A stretch of 5,152 nt of DNA from Pyrinomonadaceae bacterium (lineage in GTDB: Bacteria > Acidobacteriota > Blastocatellia > Pyrinomonadales > Pyrinomonadaceae). The position numbers and the translations under genes were made by a program. Under the pieces are notes generated by a model. That model saw nothing but the letters and a program-made list of their open reading frames with translations, did no database searches and was not told the origin of the DNA. Of the stretch, positions 1 to 5,152 are shown piece by piece (within the stretch, counting starts at the first letter, position 1; each line of letters starts with the position of its first letter). Location: contig JACMLC010000374.1 of assembly GCA_014379795.1 (NCBI GenBank), forward strand, positions 1-5,152, written 5' to 3'.

Positions 1-117
1 GCGCTGCCTGTGCTCGACGATACGGGAGATATTCTGGGCATCGTCACGGTGGACGACGCGATGGAGATACTGCTGCCCAAGGGCTGGCGTCAACGCTTGC
101 CAAGATTGTTTGGATAG
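1..117 (+). CDS. C-terminal fragment of a CBS-domain protein (5' end outside window)
   Basis: Frame 1 is open from the window edge to a TAG at 115-117, giving 38 residues. The stretch LPVLDDTGDILGIVTVDDAM is the typical last strand-helix part of a CBS domain: a P-V-x-D turn, then G-x-[IV]-T-x-D-D. It ends in a short basic tail (KGWRQRLPRLFG). CBS domains bind adenosyl ligands and regulate transporters or enzymes. The protein stops right after the CBS domain, so it is not a classical MgtE channel, whose membrane helices follow the CBS pair. From memory, soluble MgtE_N-CBS proteins and CBS-tailed metal transporters have similar GWRxRLP endings, but which of these this is cannot be decided from 38 residues. 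It is the only plus-strand gene in the window and converges on the Ycf48-like gene. A heptamer repeat array begins 13 bases after its stop codon. Confidence 0.75.
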   Translation, partial: ALPVLDDTGDILGIVTVDDAMEILLPKGWRQRLPRLFG

Positions 118-130
118 AGGAAAGTAAATG

Positions 131-165
131 AAAAGGCAAAAGGTAAAAGTAAAAAGGCAAAAGGA
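131..165 (+). repeat. Heptamer tandem array, AAAAGKN x5
   Basis: Five perfectly phased 7-base units read AAAAGGC, AAAAGGT, AAAAGTA, AAAAGGC and AAAAGGA. The array starts 13 bases after the CBS gene stop and lies on that gene's coding strand. Related arrays lie at 201-233 and 4032-4062. The format resembles the short tandemly repeated repetitive (STRR) heptamers described in cyanobacteria, but that is an analogy only. Confidence 0.85.
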
Positions 166-221
166 AGGGGAAACCACTTTTATTAAATCTGGATTCCCCT
201 TCCTTTTGCCTTTTTACTTTT
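145..221. terminator. 28-bp perfect inverted repeat, possible bidirectional terminator
   Basis: Bases 145-172 pair without mismatch with 194-221 around a 21-base loop (173-193). The stem is A/T-rich with a GGGG/CCCC block near the loop. On the plus strand the stem is followed by a T-rich tail (TTACTTTTTACTT). On the minus strand the outgoing sequence is also T-rich, because it is the complement of the left heptamers. It sits between two convergent genes, which suits a bidirectional terminator. The stem is unusually long and formed by facing repeat arrays, so termination may be secondary to its origin as a repeat. Confidence 0.5.
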
Positions 222-233
222 TACTTTTTACTT
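201..233 (-). repeat. Facing heptamer array, AAAAGKN x4 plus a partial unit
   Basis: Read on the minus strand from 233 to 201, a partial unit AAGTA is followed by AAAAGTA, AAAAGTA, AAAAGGC and AAAAGGA in exact 7-base phase. It faces the array at 131-165, and the two supply most of the perfect inverted repeat between 145 and 221. It lies immediately downstream of the minus-strand terminator at 274-235. Confidence 0.8.
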
Positions 234-234
234 G

Positions 235-274
235 AATAAAAAATCCGCCCGGCGTATCCCCATACGACGGGCGG
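235..274 (-). terminator. Intrinsic terminator ending the Ycf48-like transcript / candidate RNA
   Basis: On the minus strand the stem is CCGCCCG, a U.C mismatch, then CGUAU, closed by a GGGG tetraloop (12 bp in all). The tract AUUUUUUAUU follows at once. A strong GC stem with a U-run on one side only makes the direction clear: the plus-strand reading has an A-run before the stem and no T-run after it. Confidence 0.85.
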
Positions 275-367
275 TTAAGTTTCAGGAGGAAACGAATGTT
301 TTCAAGCCGCGTTCCCTTTCGCGGCTTCAGAAGGAGGTAACCCTAGTCTGTGCCTTCAGATGTCTAG
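235..367 (-). ncRNA. Candidate structured small RNA or 3'-UTR RNA with two anti-SD motifs
   Basis: Read on the minus strand, four stem-loops follow one another. SL1 (367-343) is a CUAG/CUAG plus UCUG/CAGA stem with a 3-nt bulge and loop AAGGCA. SL2 (327-304) is an 8-bp AAGCCGCG/CGCGGCUU stem with an 8-nt loop. SL3 (293-279) is GUUUC-CUCCU-GAAAC, which shows CUCCU in its loop. SL4 (274-245) is the terminator stem followed by AUUUUUUAUU. A second CCUCC lies unpaired between SL1 and SL2 (337-333, within UUACCUCCUU). CCUCC complements the AGGAGG ribosome-binding consensus, and exposed motifs of this sort are used by trans-acting RNAs such as cyanobacterial Yfr1. No clear promoter was found, so it may be processed from the 3' UTR of the Ycf48-like mRNA, whose stop codon is at 409-407. 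The 5' end given is simply the start of SL1. I do not recognise it as a known RNA family. Confidence 0.45.
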
Positions 368-406
368 CACGCCCGCCAGCGTTGTCCGTTCCAAAATTTC
401 TGTTTC

Positions 407-1393
407 TCAACGCTCATACTGCAAGACGATGCCGTCGCCGCCGACCGCCCACCCGTTCTTCTTTTCCATAAACAGGGCGTAGAGATTCTGTTTGGTCTTG
501 CTCTCTTGCTGCAACCATGTCAGCCCACGATCATCTGAGCGCAGGATGACGCCGCCGCGCCCGACGATCCACCCTCTTTCATCGTCTACGAACTCCACGC
601 TCAGCAGCGTGTTGCGGACGGGGGCTTTGACCCTTGCCCAGCTTTCTCCGCCGTCAATCGTGCGCAGGATTGTGCCGCGCTCGCCGACTGCCCAGCCCTC
701 GCGGCTGTTGCGAAAATCCACATGATACAGAGTCACGTCAACGCCCGAACGCTGAATCGTCCAAGTCTCGCCCGCGTCCTCCGTGTGCAGAATCGTTCCC
801 GAAGCTCCGACAATCCAGCCGCTCTTATCATTGATAAAATCGAGATGAATCAACTCTTCGCGCGTCGGGACGATTTTCCGCAGCCACGAAGCCCCCTCGT
901 CGTTTGTGTAAAGCAGCAGGCTGCCAATGACATTATCGCGGCGGCTGAGAGAGCCTACAACCCAGCCTTTCTTCTTGCCTGTAAAGCGAATGCTGTAAAG
1001 CTCTGGCAGCGCGCCGTCGAAATTTCCGGCTAACAGGCGATTCGCTCCGCGCCATGCACGGCCTCCGTCATCCGTCTTGAAGATGCGATTTCCGGCGAGC
1101 AGGTATCCGTCTTCCTTATTGCGAAAGTACACATCATTGACAGCATCGCTCGTATCCAGAGCCTGCTGCGTCCATGTGCGCCCGCCATCGTTCGTGTAGC
1201 TGACAAACCCATCATCGCCCGCGATCCACCCGCGCTTTGAGTCCGCGAAGTAAACCGTATTCAAGTCCTTGCCAGCCGCGCCGCGCCGTGCGGCCACCCA
1301 TCCCTCCTGACCCGAAGCGACGCTTGAGAGCGATGCTATTAAAAGCAACACGCCTGTCCAGCGCAAGGATTTCTTGATTCTCATTTTCTTCAT
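407..1393 (-). CDS. Exported Ycf48-like beta-propeller protein (PSII_BNR / Asp-box repeats)
   Basis: The product has 328 residues. Residues 1-28 form a Sec signal peptide: basic MKKMRIKKSLR, a hydrophobic core (about 13-25) and likely cleavage at ASG|Q (28/29). The mature part has seven GW/GYxxG blade motifs at 55, 96, 143, 192, 233, 274 and 314. Six Asp-box-like turns follow (xDxGxxW type, near 66-74, 106-114, 162-170, 203-211, 244-252 and 285-293). The last blade stops short, as expected if the N-terminal GWVAARRG strand closes the ring. This is the Ycf48/HCF136 fold. In phototrophs that family helps assemble photosystem II, but no photosynthesis gene is visible here, so the role is unknown; an extracytoplasmic assembly or binding scaffold is plausible. 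The ATG at 1393 has no strong SD, and an in-frame ATG three codons on (1384) is an equal candidate. A terminator at 1482-1441 separates it from the VIT/VWA gene. The 3' UTR is highly structured. Confidence 0.88.
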   Translation of the reverse strand: MKKMRIKKSLRWTGVLLLIASLSSVASGQEGWVAARRGAAGKDLNTVYFADSKRGWIAGDDGFVSYTNDGGRTWTQQALDTSDAVNDVYFRNKEDGYLLAGNRIFKTDDGGRAWRGANRLLAGNFDGALPELYSIRFTGKKKGWVVGSLSRRDNVIGSLLLYTNDEGASWLRKIVPTREELIHLDFINDKSGWIVGASGTILHTEDAGETWTIQRSGVDVTLYHVDFRNSREGWAVGERGTILRTIDGGESWARVKAPVRNTLLSVEFVDDERGWIVGRGGVILRSDDRGLTWLQQESKTKQNLYALFMEKKNGWAVGGDGIVLQYER

Positions 1394-1440
1394 TTTTCGT
1401 TTGGCCTGATAATCTTTTACACGAACACAGCCACGTGAGA

Positions 1441-1482
1441 CAAGAAAAAGCCACGCGCCCGGTTTGCAGCAGCGCGTGGCTT
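1441..1482 (-). terminator. Intrinsic terminator of the VIT/VWA gene
   Basis: An 11-bp perfect stem, AAGCCACGCGC (1448-1458) with GCGCGTGGCTT (1472-1482), closes a 13-base loop. Minus-strand reading gives the stem followed by a T-rich tail (CTTTTTCTTG). It begins 23 bases after the VIT/VWA stop codon. A smaller 7-bp hairpin (1484-1490 with 1503-1509) sits just upstream and contains that stop codon. The remaining 47 bases before the Ycf48-like start show no convincing promoter, so that gene's promoter may overlap the terminator, or the gene may depend on read-through. Confidence 0.9.
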
Positions 1483-1505
1483 AATAGAAGTTTTTCTCTT
1501 AACTT

Positions 1506-3752
1506 CTATGGAGCGGCGTTGACGCGATAGACGCGGCCATCAAGAACCACGACGACGCGCTCGCCGAGCGAGAAGTATTCACCCAGTCGAGGCTCTCGCT
1601 TGAGCAGTGCGAAGTATTCCTCGCTGCCAAAGGTCAGAACCGTTTCCGGCATGCGTGCGTCCGCTTTGAAATCTGCATCCGTCCACACGCCGTCACTCTG
1701 GTAGAAAGTCTTGCCGCCGACGCTGCGCACGGCAGAAGATGAAATCTCATCTTCCTCTCTGATGGTTTTCATCTCTTGCTGCGCACGGTCGCGCTTGCTT
1801 TGCTGCACGGCCACAGCGCCCGTTGTAGCTTTCGCGGCTTCTTTCGGCGGAGCAGAGGCAGCAGGCCGGCTCTTCAGAAGCTGTCTACTGTCTTTATCCC
1901 TGCTTGCGCCCGCAGCAGCATCCTGTCCATCAATCTGCATATTGTTGGAGCGTCCGCCGGTGACGGTCTGATCTGCGTTCGCTTCCAGAGCCAGATAAGA
2001 CGTGTAAGGCGTGACGATGCCGTAGCGCGTGCCCAGATCAACAATCTCGTCGCGCAGTTCTTTCTGCTCGCCGTTGGAGCGAATCTGTTCCATCAGCCAG
2101 CCGACTCGTCTGGTCGCCCATAGGCGCGGCAGAAAATCGTTGCCGTTCTCGCGCAAGGGGAAATCCAGATTGGAGTAATCGAAGCTGCGCGATGCACGAC
2201 CCGTCCTGCCCGTCAGGCGCAGGCGAACGTTATCCAAGTCCTGTTCGTTGCTGTAACGCCCAATCAGGATAATCTGCGAGCCTTTGAACAAATCCGGCAG
2301 GTTGCGCGGATAGACGAGGTCTGTCCGCACCTGCCCCATATCGAGCCTGAGGTCTGTCAGGACTGGATAATTAATCTTTGAATAGAAATTGGAAAACTTG
2401 ATTTCCAAATCTTCTTTCGGCTCTATGTAATCAGCCACGCCGCTGTTCTCAGCCGCCAGCTTATCCAGCAAGGCCGTGTTGACATCATAGCCGACACCGA
2501 AGGTAAACAGGCGTACGTTCGCAGGACGCGCTTTCCGCGCGTTATCAATAATGCGATCAACGTTGGTTTCGCTGACGGTCGGCAGCCCGTCCGTCATAAA
2601 AACGAGAATGCGCGGACGGTCGCTGTCGCCGAACTGCTTGAGTCCGGCGACCAGCGAATCGTTAATGTTTGTCCCGCCGGTCGCGCGCATGGATTTGGCA
2701 AAATCTTCGCCGCGCGCACGCCCTCGCTCGTCCGCCGCGATTAAACCATTTTCCATCAAACGCTCTTCGCCCGCGAACGAGATGACGTTAAAGCGATCTT
2801 CGGGACGCAGGCTGCGGATACCGAACAGGAGCGCGGAGCGCGCCTTCTCCATCTTGTCGCCAGCCATCGAGCCTGAAGTGTCCATCACAAACACGATGTC
2901 TTTGGCCGCGTACTCCTGCTCGGTCAATTCGTCTTTCGGCGAGAGCATCAAGAGAAAGTAGCCATCCCTGCCCGGCTCTCTGTGCGTGACGAGCGAGAGA
3001 CCGAAATCGTCTCGCGAGAGAGCGTAGAAAAGCTGGAAATCCTTTGGCTCGCGCCCGCCTCTGACTTCAAAAGAGAGCCGCGCATTGCGCGTGCCGTGAT
3101 GCGCGAGCGCGATGTCGTGCGTCGGCGAATAGATATTGCGAATCGGGTCTTTGCTGTCAATCTCGACGCGCCCCGCGACGCTGCCGATGGAGACGAGTTG
3201 GCGGCCTGTGCCGAGCGGGTAACGATACGAGACCGTCCCTGATTCAGCCTTGAGCACCTGCGTGTAAGTCAGCTCAAGCTTTTTGTCCGAGCGCGGAGGG
3301 ATGGGATAGATGCTGGCTTGAAATAAATCTTTTCCGGCATATTCCAGCAAGCCCGGATCGCGCTGTCGCCTGACAATCTCGTCGTAAATCCGGCGCGCCT
3401 CTTCGCGCGAGCGGACTTCGCCGACCAAACGATTGTTGCCGTCCCAGATGGCGAACTCGACTATTGAAGCGGATTCGGGAATCGGGAACAGGTATGTGCC
3501 TTCGAGCGTCGCGTTCGTATCGTTGCGAAAAATTTGCTCAAGGTGTGTGGTCGCCACTTGCCCGCTAATTTTGGTATCAATGGTAATGGATTTGATGGGC
3601 AGTGCGCGCGGCAAGGTGACTGCGGGGTTCTCAGGCGGGCAGCGCACGCAGCGTCCCGGCACGATCACGCCCTGCGCACTTGCGCTGGCGGCGGCTCCTG
3701 CCAGCAAAAACAGAAACGACATGAGGACTAAAGCAGCTTTTTTCAATCGCAT
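1506..3752 (-). CDS. Exported VIT domain + von Willebrand factor A domain protein
   Basis: The product has 748 residues. Residues 1-26 are a Sec signal peptide with AxA cleavage (ASA|Q). The mature N-terminus has a CxxC pair (C35, C38). A VIT domain (inter-alpha-trypsin inhibitor type) covers about 46-170, with LEGTYLFPIP (83-92) and EEARRIYDE (117-125) as markers. A VWA domain covers about 284-460 with a complete MIDAS: D291-T-S-G-S295, T361 and D388. Such domains bind a divalent metal and mediate protein-protein contacts. A beta-rich region with RYGIVTPYTSYLALE (576-590) follows, then a low-complexity Ala/Ser/Lys/Gln linker (about 595-675) and a compact C-terminal segment (680-748, KTFYQSDGVW ... 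VVVVLDGRVYRV). No sortase motif, PEP-CTERM or C-terminal helix is seen, so it is probably periplasmic or released. The ATG at 3752 has a good SD (AAGGAG, 6-base spacing) directly before the signal peptide. It has its own terminator. The family's physiological role is poorly known. Confidence 0.93.
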   Translation of the reverse strand: MRLKKAALVLMSFLFLLAGAAASASAQGVIVPGRCVRCPPENPAVTLPRALPIKSITIDTKISGQVATTHLEQIFRNDTNATLEGTYLFPIPESASIVEFAIWDGNNRLVGEVRSREEARRIYDEIVRRQRDPGLLEYAGKDLFQASIYPIPPRSDKKLELTYTQVLKAESGTVSYRYPLGTGRQLVSIGSVAGRVEIDSKDPIRNIYSPTHDIALAHHGTRNARLSFEVRGGREPKDFQLFYALSRDDFGLSLVTHREPGRDGYFLLMLSPKDELTEQEYAAKDIVFVMDTSGSMAGDKMEKARSALLFGIRSLRPEDRFNVISFAGEERLMENGLIAADERGRARGEDFAKSMRATGGTNINDSLVAGLKQFGDSDRPRILVFMTDGLPTVSETNVDRIIDNARKARPANVRLFTFGVGYDVNTALLDKLAAENSGVADYIEPKEDLEIKFSNFYSKINYPVLTDLRLDMGQVRTDLVYPRNLPDLFKGSQIILIGRYSNEQDLDNVRLRLTGRTGRASRSFDYSNLDFPLRENGNDFLPRLWATRRVGWLMEQIRSNGEQKELRDEIVDLGTRYGIVTPYTSYLALEANADQTVTGGRSNNMQIDGQDAAAGASRDKDSRQLLKSRPAASAPPKEAAKATTGAVAVQQSKRDRAQQEMKTIREEDEISSSAVRSVGGKTFYQSDGVWTDADFKADARMPETVLTFGSEEYFALLKREPRLGEYFSLGERVVVVLDGRVYRVNAAP

Positions 3753-3758
3753 CTCTCT

Positions 3759-3764
3759 CTCCTT
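3759..3764 (-). promoter_or_regulatory. Ribosome binding site of the VIT/VWA gene
   Basis: AAGGAG on the minus strand lies six bases upstream of the ATG at 3752 and fixes that start. It is followed by a purely purine spacer, AGAGAG. It is the only strong SD among the minus-strand genes whose start is visible, and it is a perfect match for the CCUCC-type motifs of the candidate RNA at 235-367. Confidence 0.85.
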
Positions 3765-3864
3765 AAAAGGCTGTTGCCGCTTGCTTTGATGCAGGCGGGT
3801 TCGCTGGTTAGAACGCCCCTTTCCCTGATTCTTGCGTAAATCATAGGTGATTCAAACTGGATAT

Positions 3865-4004
3865 ACAGGATAAGCAGGATAAAGAACAGGAATAAATGAT
3901 GAGAAGGATGCTATTGAAGATGAACCGCGTAGGGTCGAATAGCATGCCTTTCATCCTTCATCGTTGCCGCCTTCATCCTTGCTTTCTTATCCTGCTCATC
4001 CTGT
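3865..4004. repeat. Nested imperfect palindrome, MITE/REP-like, about 140 bp
   Basis: The outer arms, acaggataagcaggataa (3865-3882) and 3987-4004, are inverted copies with 17 of 18 matches. An inner pair, 3898-3915 with 3938-3955, gives 17 base pairs with one bulged G on each side and a 22-base apical loop (3916-3937). Between the arms are repeated catcctt/caggat-type words. No reading frame with coding character was seen. It lies upstream of the VIT/VWA gene and downstream of the MFS gene. No T-run follows the stem on the minus strand, so it is not a standard terminator. It may be a non-autonomous repeat element or a remnant of one. Confidence 0.65.
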
Positions 4005-4031
4005 CCATCACTGTTAATTCCACTTGCTCTT

Positions 4032-4062
4032 AACTTTTACCTTTTACCTTTTTACTTTTGCC
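4032..4062 (-). repeat. Heptamer array AAAAGKN x4 after the MFS stop codon
   Basis: On the minus strand, GGC (4062-4060) is followed by AAAAGTA, AAAAGGT, AAAAGGT and AAAAGTT in exact 7-base phase down to 4032. It starts within a few bases of the MFS stop (4069-4067) on that gene's coding strand, the same arrangement as the array behind the CBS gene. There is no facing partner array here. Confidence 0.8.
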
Positions 4063-4066
4063 TTCT

Positions 4067-5152
4067 TTAGTGAAGCTCACGAAGGCGCTCATTGGTCAGG
4101 GTGACGATGGTCACGAACAGCGCGATAATCAGGCCGCCGGTGGCGAGTGTGTGCGGCGCGCCGAAGCGAACCGACGCGGCTCCGGCGATGAAATTGCCGA
4201 TGGGCATTGCGCCGATAAAAGAAAGGATAAACATGCTCATCACGCGCCCGCGCATCTCATCCGTCACAAGCTGCTGAAGCAGCATGTTGGTGACGGCGAC
4301 CGCAAACACAATCGCAAAGCCCATCCCGAAGGTGTAGATGAGAGACATCGTGACGTTCGTCGAAAGCGAAAAACCTATCAGGCAGAGCGAGAAAGCGAAC
4401 GAGCCGCATAAGACAGCCCAGCCTTTGCGCTTAAAATCTCCGAGATAAGTCAGCACCATCGCGCCGCAGAATGCGCCCCCGCCCGACACGCCCATCATCA
4501 AGGCCAACCCTTTCTCGCCCATGTGCAGGATGTCACGCACAAAATGCGGCATCAGCGACAGATACGGCGCGCCGAAGAGGTTCGTGACGAAACAGGTGAG
4601 CAGCAGCATCGAGACACGCCTGCGCCTCAGCACGTAACGAAACCCGTTGACCAGATCAAGCCACAAGGCACGCCTGTCCGTCACAGCATGCGTCGCAGCA
4701 TGACTCGCTGCGTCAAACCGCACCAGCATCAGCGACCCGATGACAGCAAAGTATGATGCTCCGTTGAGAAAAAAGCATCCCACCAGACCCAGATAGGCAA
4801 TCGCCAGCCCCGCGCACACAGGCCCCAACAATCGCGAGAGTTGAAACTGCGCCGAGTTAAGCGAGATGGCATTGGTGAGGTCTGCGCGCCCGACTAAATC
4901 AATCGTGATGGCCTGATATGAAGGCCCCGCGATGGCAAAGCAGCAGCCCGTCGCAAACGAAATCAACAGGATCATCCAGACTTGCACGACATCCAGGACG
5001 AGGAGCAGAGCCAGCACGAACGCGCACAACATCGCGCCGATTTGTGTGTAGAGCAATAAGCGACGACGATCAACAAGGTCTGCGAACACGCCGCCCGCCA
5101 GCGTCAACAAGAGTCCCGGCGCGGTCGCCATAAATCCGTCCACCCCGAGCCA
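4067..5152 (-). CDS. MFS_3 / EntS-type major facilitator exporter (N-terminus outside window)
   Basis: The frame is open from the window edge to TAA at 4069-4067, giving 361 visible residues. The first codons read WLGVDGFMATAPG without a convincing start, so helix 1 and the start lie beyond the edge; the GTG at 5143 and the ATG at 5131 are internal. About eleven hydrophobic helices can be traced, with a cytoplasmic loop in the middle (roughly residues 145-175). Family signatures are the motif-A-like GVFADLVDRRR loop (about 21-31), AITIDLVGRADLTNAISLNSA with RLLGPVCAG further on, and VTDEMRGRVMSMF (about 296-308). These fit proton-driven drug/siderophore exporters of the MFS_3 group, such as EntS; the substrate is unknown. 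The position usually written PARQ in this group is GPSYQ here. The protein ends LRELH with almost no cytoplasmic tail. A 314-bp gap follows before the VIT/VWA gene, so the two are probably not tightly co-transcribed. Confidence 0.9.
   Translation of the reverse strand, partial: WLGVDGFMATAPGLLLTLAGGVFADLVDRRRLLLYTQIGAMLCAFVLALLLVLDVVQVWMILLISFATGCCFAIAGPSYQAITIDLVGRADLTNAISLNSAQFQLSRLLGPVCAGLAIAYLGLVGCFFLNGASYFAVIGSLMLVRFDAASHAATHAVTDRRALWLDLVNGFRYVLRRRRVSMLLLTCFVTNLFGAPYLSLMPHFVRDILHMGEKGLALMMGVSGGGAFCGAMVLTYLGDFKRKGWAVLCGSFAFSLCLIGFSLSTNVTMSLIYTFGMGFAIVFAVAVTNMLLQQLVTDEMRGRVMSMFILSFIGAMPIGNFIAGAASVRFGAPHTLATGGLIIALFVTIVTLTNERLRELH

Noticed and set aside
131..233. The heptamer arrays as a CRISPR array.
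   Set aside because: Units are 7 bases without spacers; this is simple tandem repetition.
284..340. A plus-strand mini-ORF (ATG at 296, 14 codons) with a perfect AGGAGG six bases upstream, and a second AAGGAGG at 331-337.
   Set aside because: Both SD-like strings are complements of the CCUCC motifs in a minus-strand RNA that has a clear directional terminator. The peptide is Arg-rich and featureless, and no plus-strand promoter or terminator supports it. It remains possible but less likely.
333..392. Minus-strand words resembling 16S rRNA ends (AACGCTGGCGGGCGTGC and GGTTACCTCCTT).
   Set aside because: The two words are about 30 bases apart, in an order that does not fit one rRNA gene, and nothing else from rRNA is present. 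The match is short and imperfect, so it is treated as coincidence.
1394..1440. A possible promoter for the Ycf48-like gene in the short gap.
   Set aside because: AGATTATCA is somewhat -10-like, but there is no paired -35, and the space between the upstream terminator and the ATG is only about 47 bases.
2551..2961. A plus-strand open frame of 136 codons opposite the VIT/VWA gene.
   Set aside because: It lies antisense to the strongly supported VWA domain and has Ser/Arg/Pro-rich composition typical of shadow frames in GC-rich DNA, with no RBS or recognisable domain.
3781..3830. A small GTTC/GAAC hairpin in the VIT/VWA 5' leader as a riboswitch.
   Set aside because: The stem is short with a bulge and matches no riboswitch core that I know.
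3840..3845. Minus-strand TATGAT as a -10 box for the VIT/VWA gene.
   Set aside because: The hexamer is a good match, but no acceptable -35 element lies 16-18 bases upstream, and one AT-rich hexamer in an AT-rich gap is weak evidence.
4058..4411. A plus-strand open frame of 117 codons opposite the MFS gene.
   Set aside because: It is antisense to MFS coding sequence, and its His/Arg/Glu/Ala-rich translation has no domain. The other plus-strand frames across 4500-5133 are rejected for the same reason.

Overview
The window looks like a chromosomal stretch from a Gram-negative, fairly GC-rich bacterium with AT-rich, repeat-bearing intergenic gaps. A secreted VIT/VWA protein, an exported Ycf48-type propeller and heptamer-repeat spacers together suggest Acidobacteriota, perhaps Blastocatellia. 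That placement is inference from gene content and style, not from a marker gene.

Layout from left to right: (1) 1-117, plus strand: the last 38 codons of a CBS-domain protein. (2) 118-406, a convergent gap. It holds two facing arrays of an AAAAGKN heptamer that form a 28-bp perfect inverted repeat. It also holds a minus-strand structured RNA region that ends in a strong intrinsic terminator and displays two anti-Shine-Dalgarno (CCUCC-type) motifs. (3) 407-1393, minus strand: an exported seven-bladed Ycf48-like beta-propeller. (4) 1394-1505: a gap with a clear minus-strand terminator for the next gene upstream. (5) 1506-3752, minus strand: a 748-residue exported VIT + VWA protein with an intact MIDAS and a conserved-looking C-terminal extension. 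(6) 3753-4066: a gap of 314 bp with a nested imperfect palindrome (about 140 bp) and a third heptamer array directly after the MFS stop codon; no gene is seen in it. (7) 4067-5152, minus strand: an MFS_3/EntS-type exporter whose N-terminus lies outside the window.

The three large genes share a strand, but a terminator separates the VIT/VWA and Ycf48-like genes and a 314-bp gap separates the MFS and VIT/VWA genes. They are probably separate transcription units rather than one pathway. The VIT/VWA and Ycf48-like products both carry Sec signal peptides and would act outside the cytoplasm. The most interesting non-coding material is the candidate anti-SD RNA at 235-367 (possibly a 3'-UTR product of the Ycf48-like gene) and the heptamer arrays that start within about 15 bases of a stop codon on the coding strand in two unrelated places.
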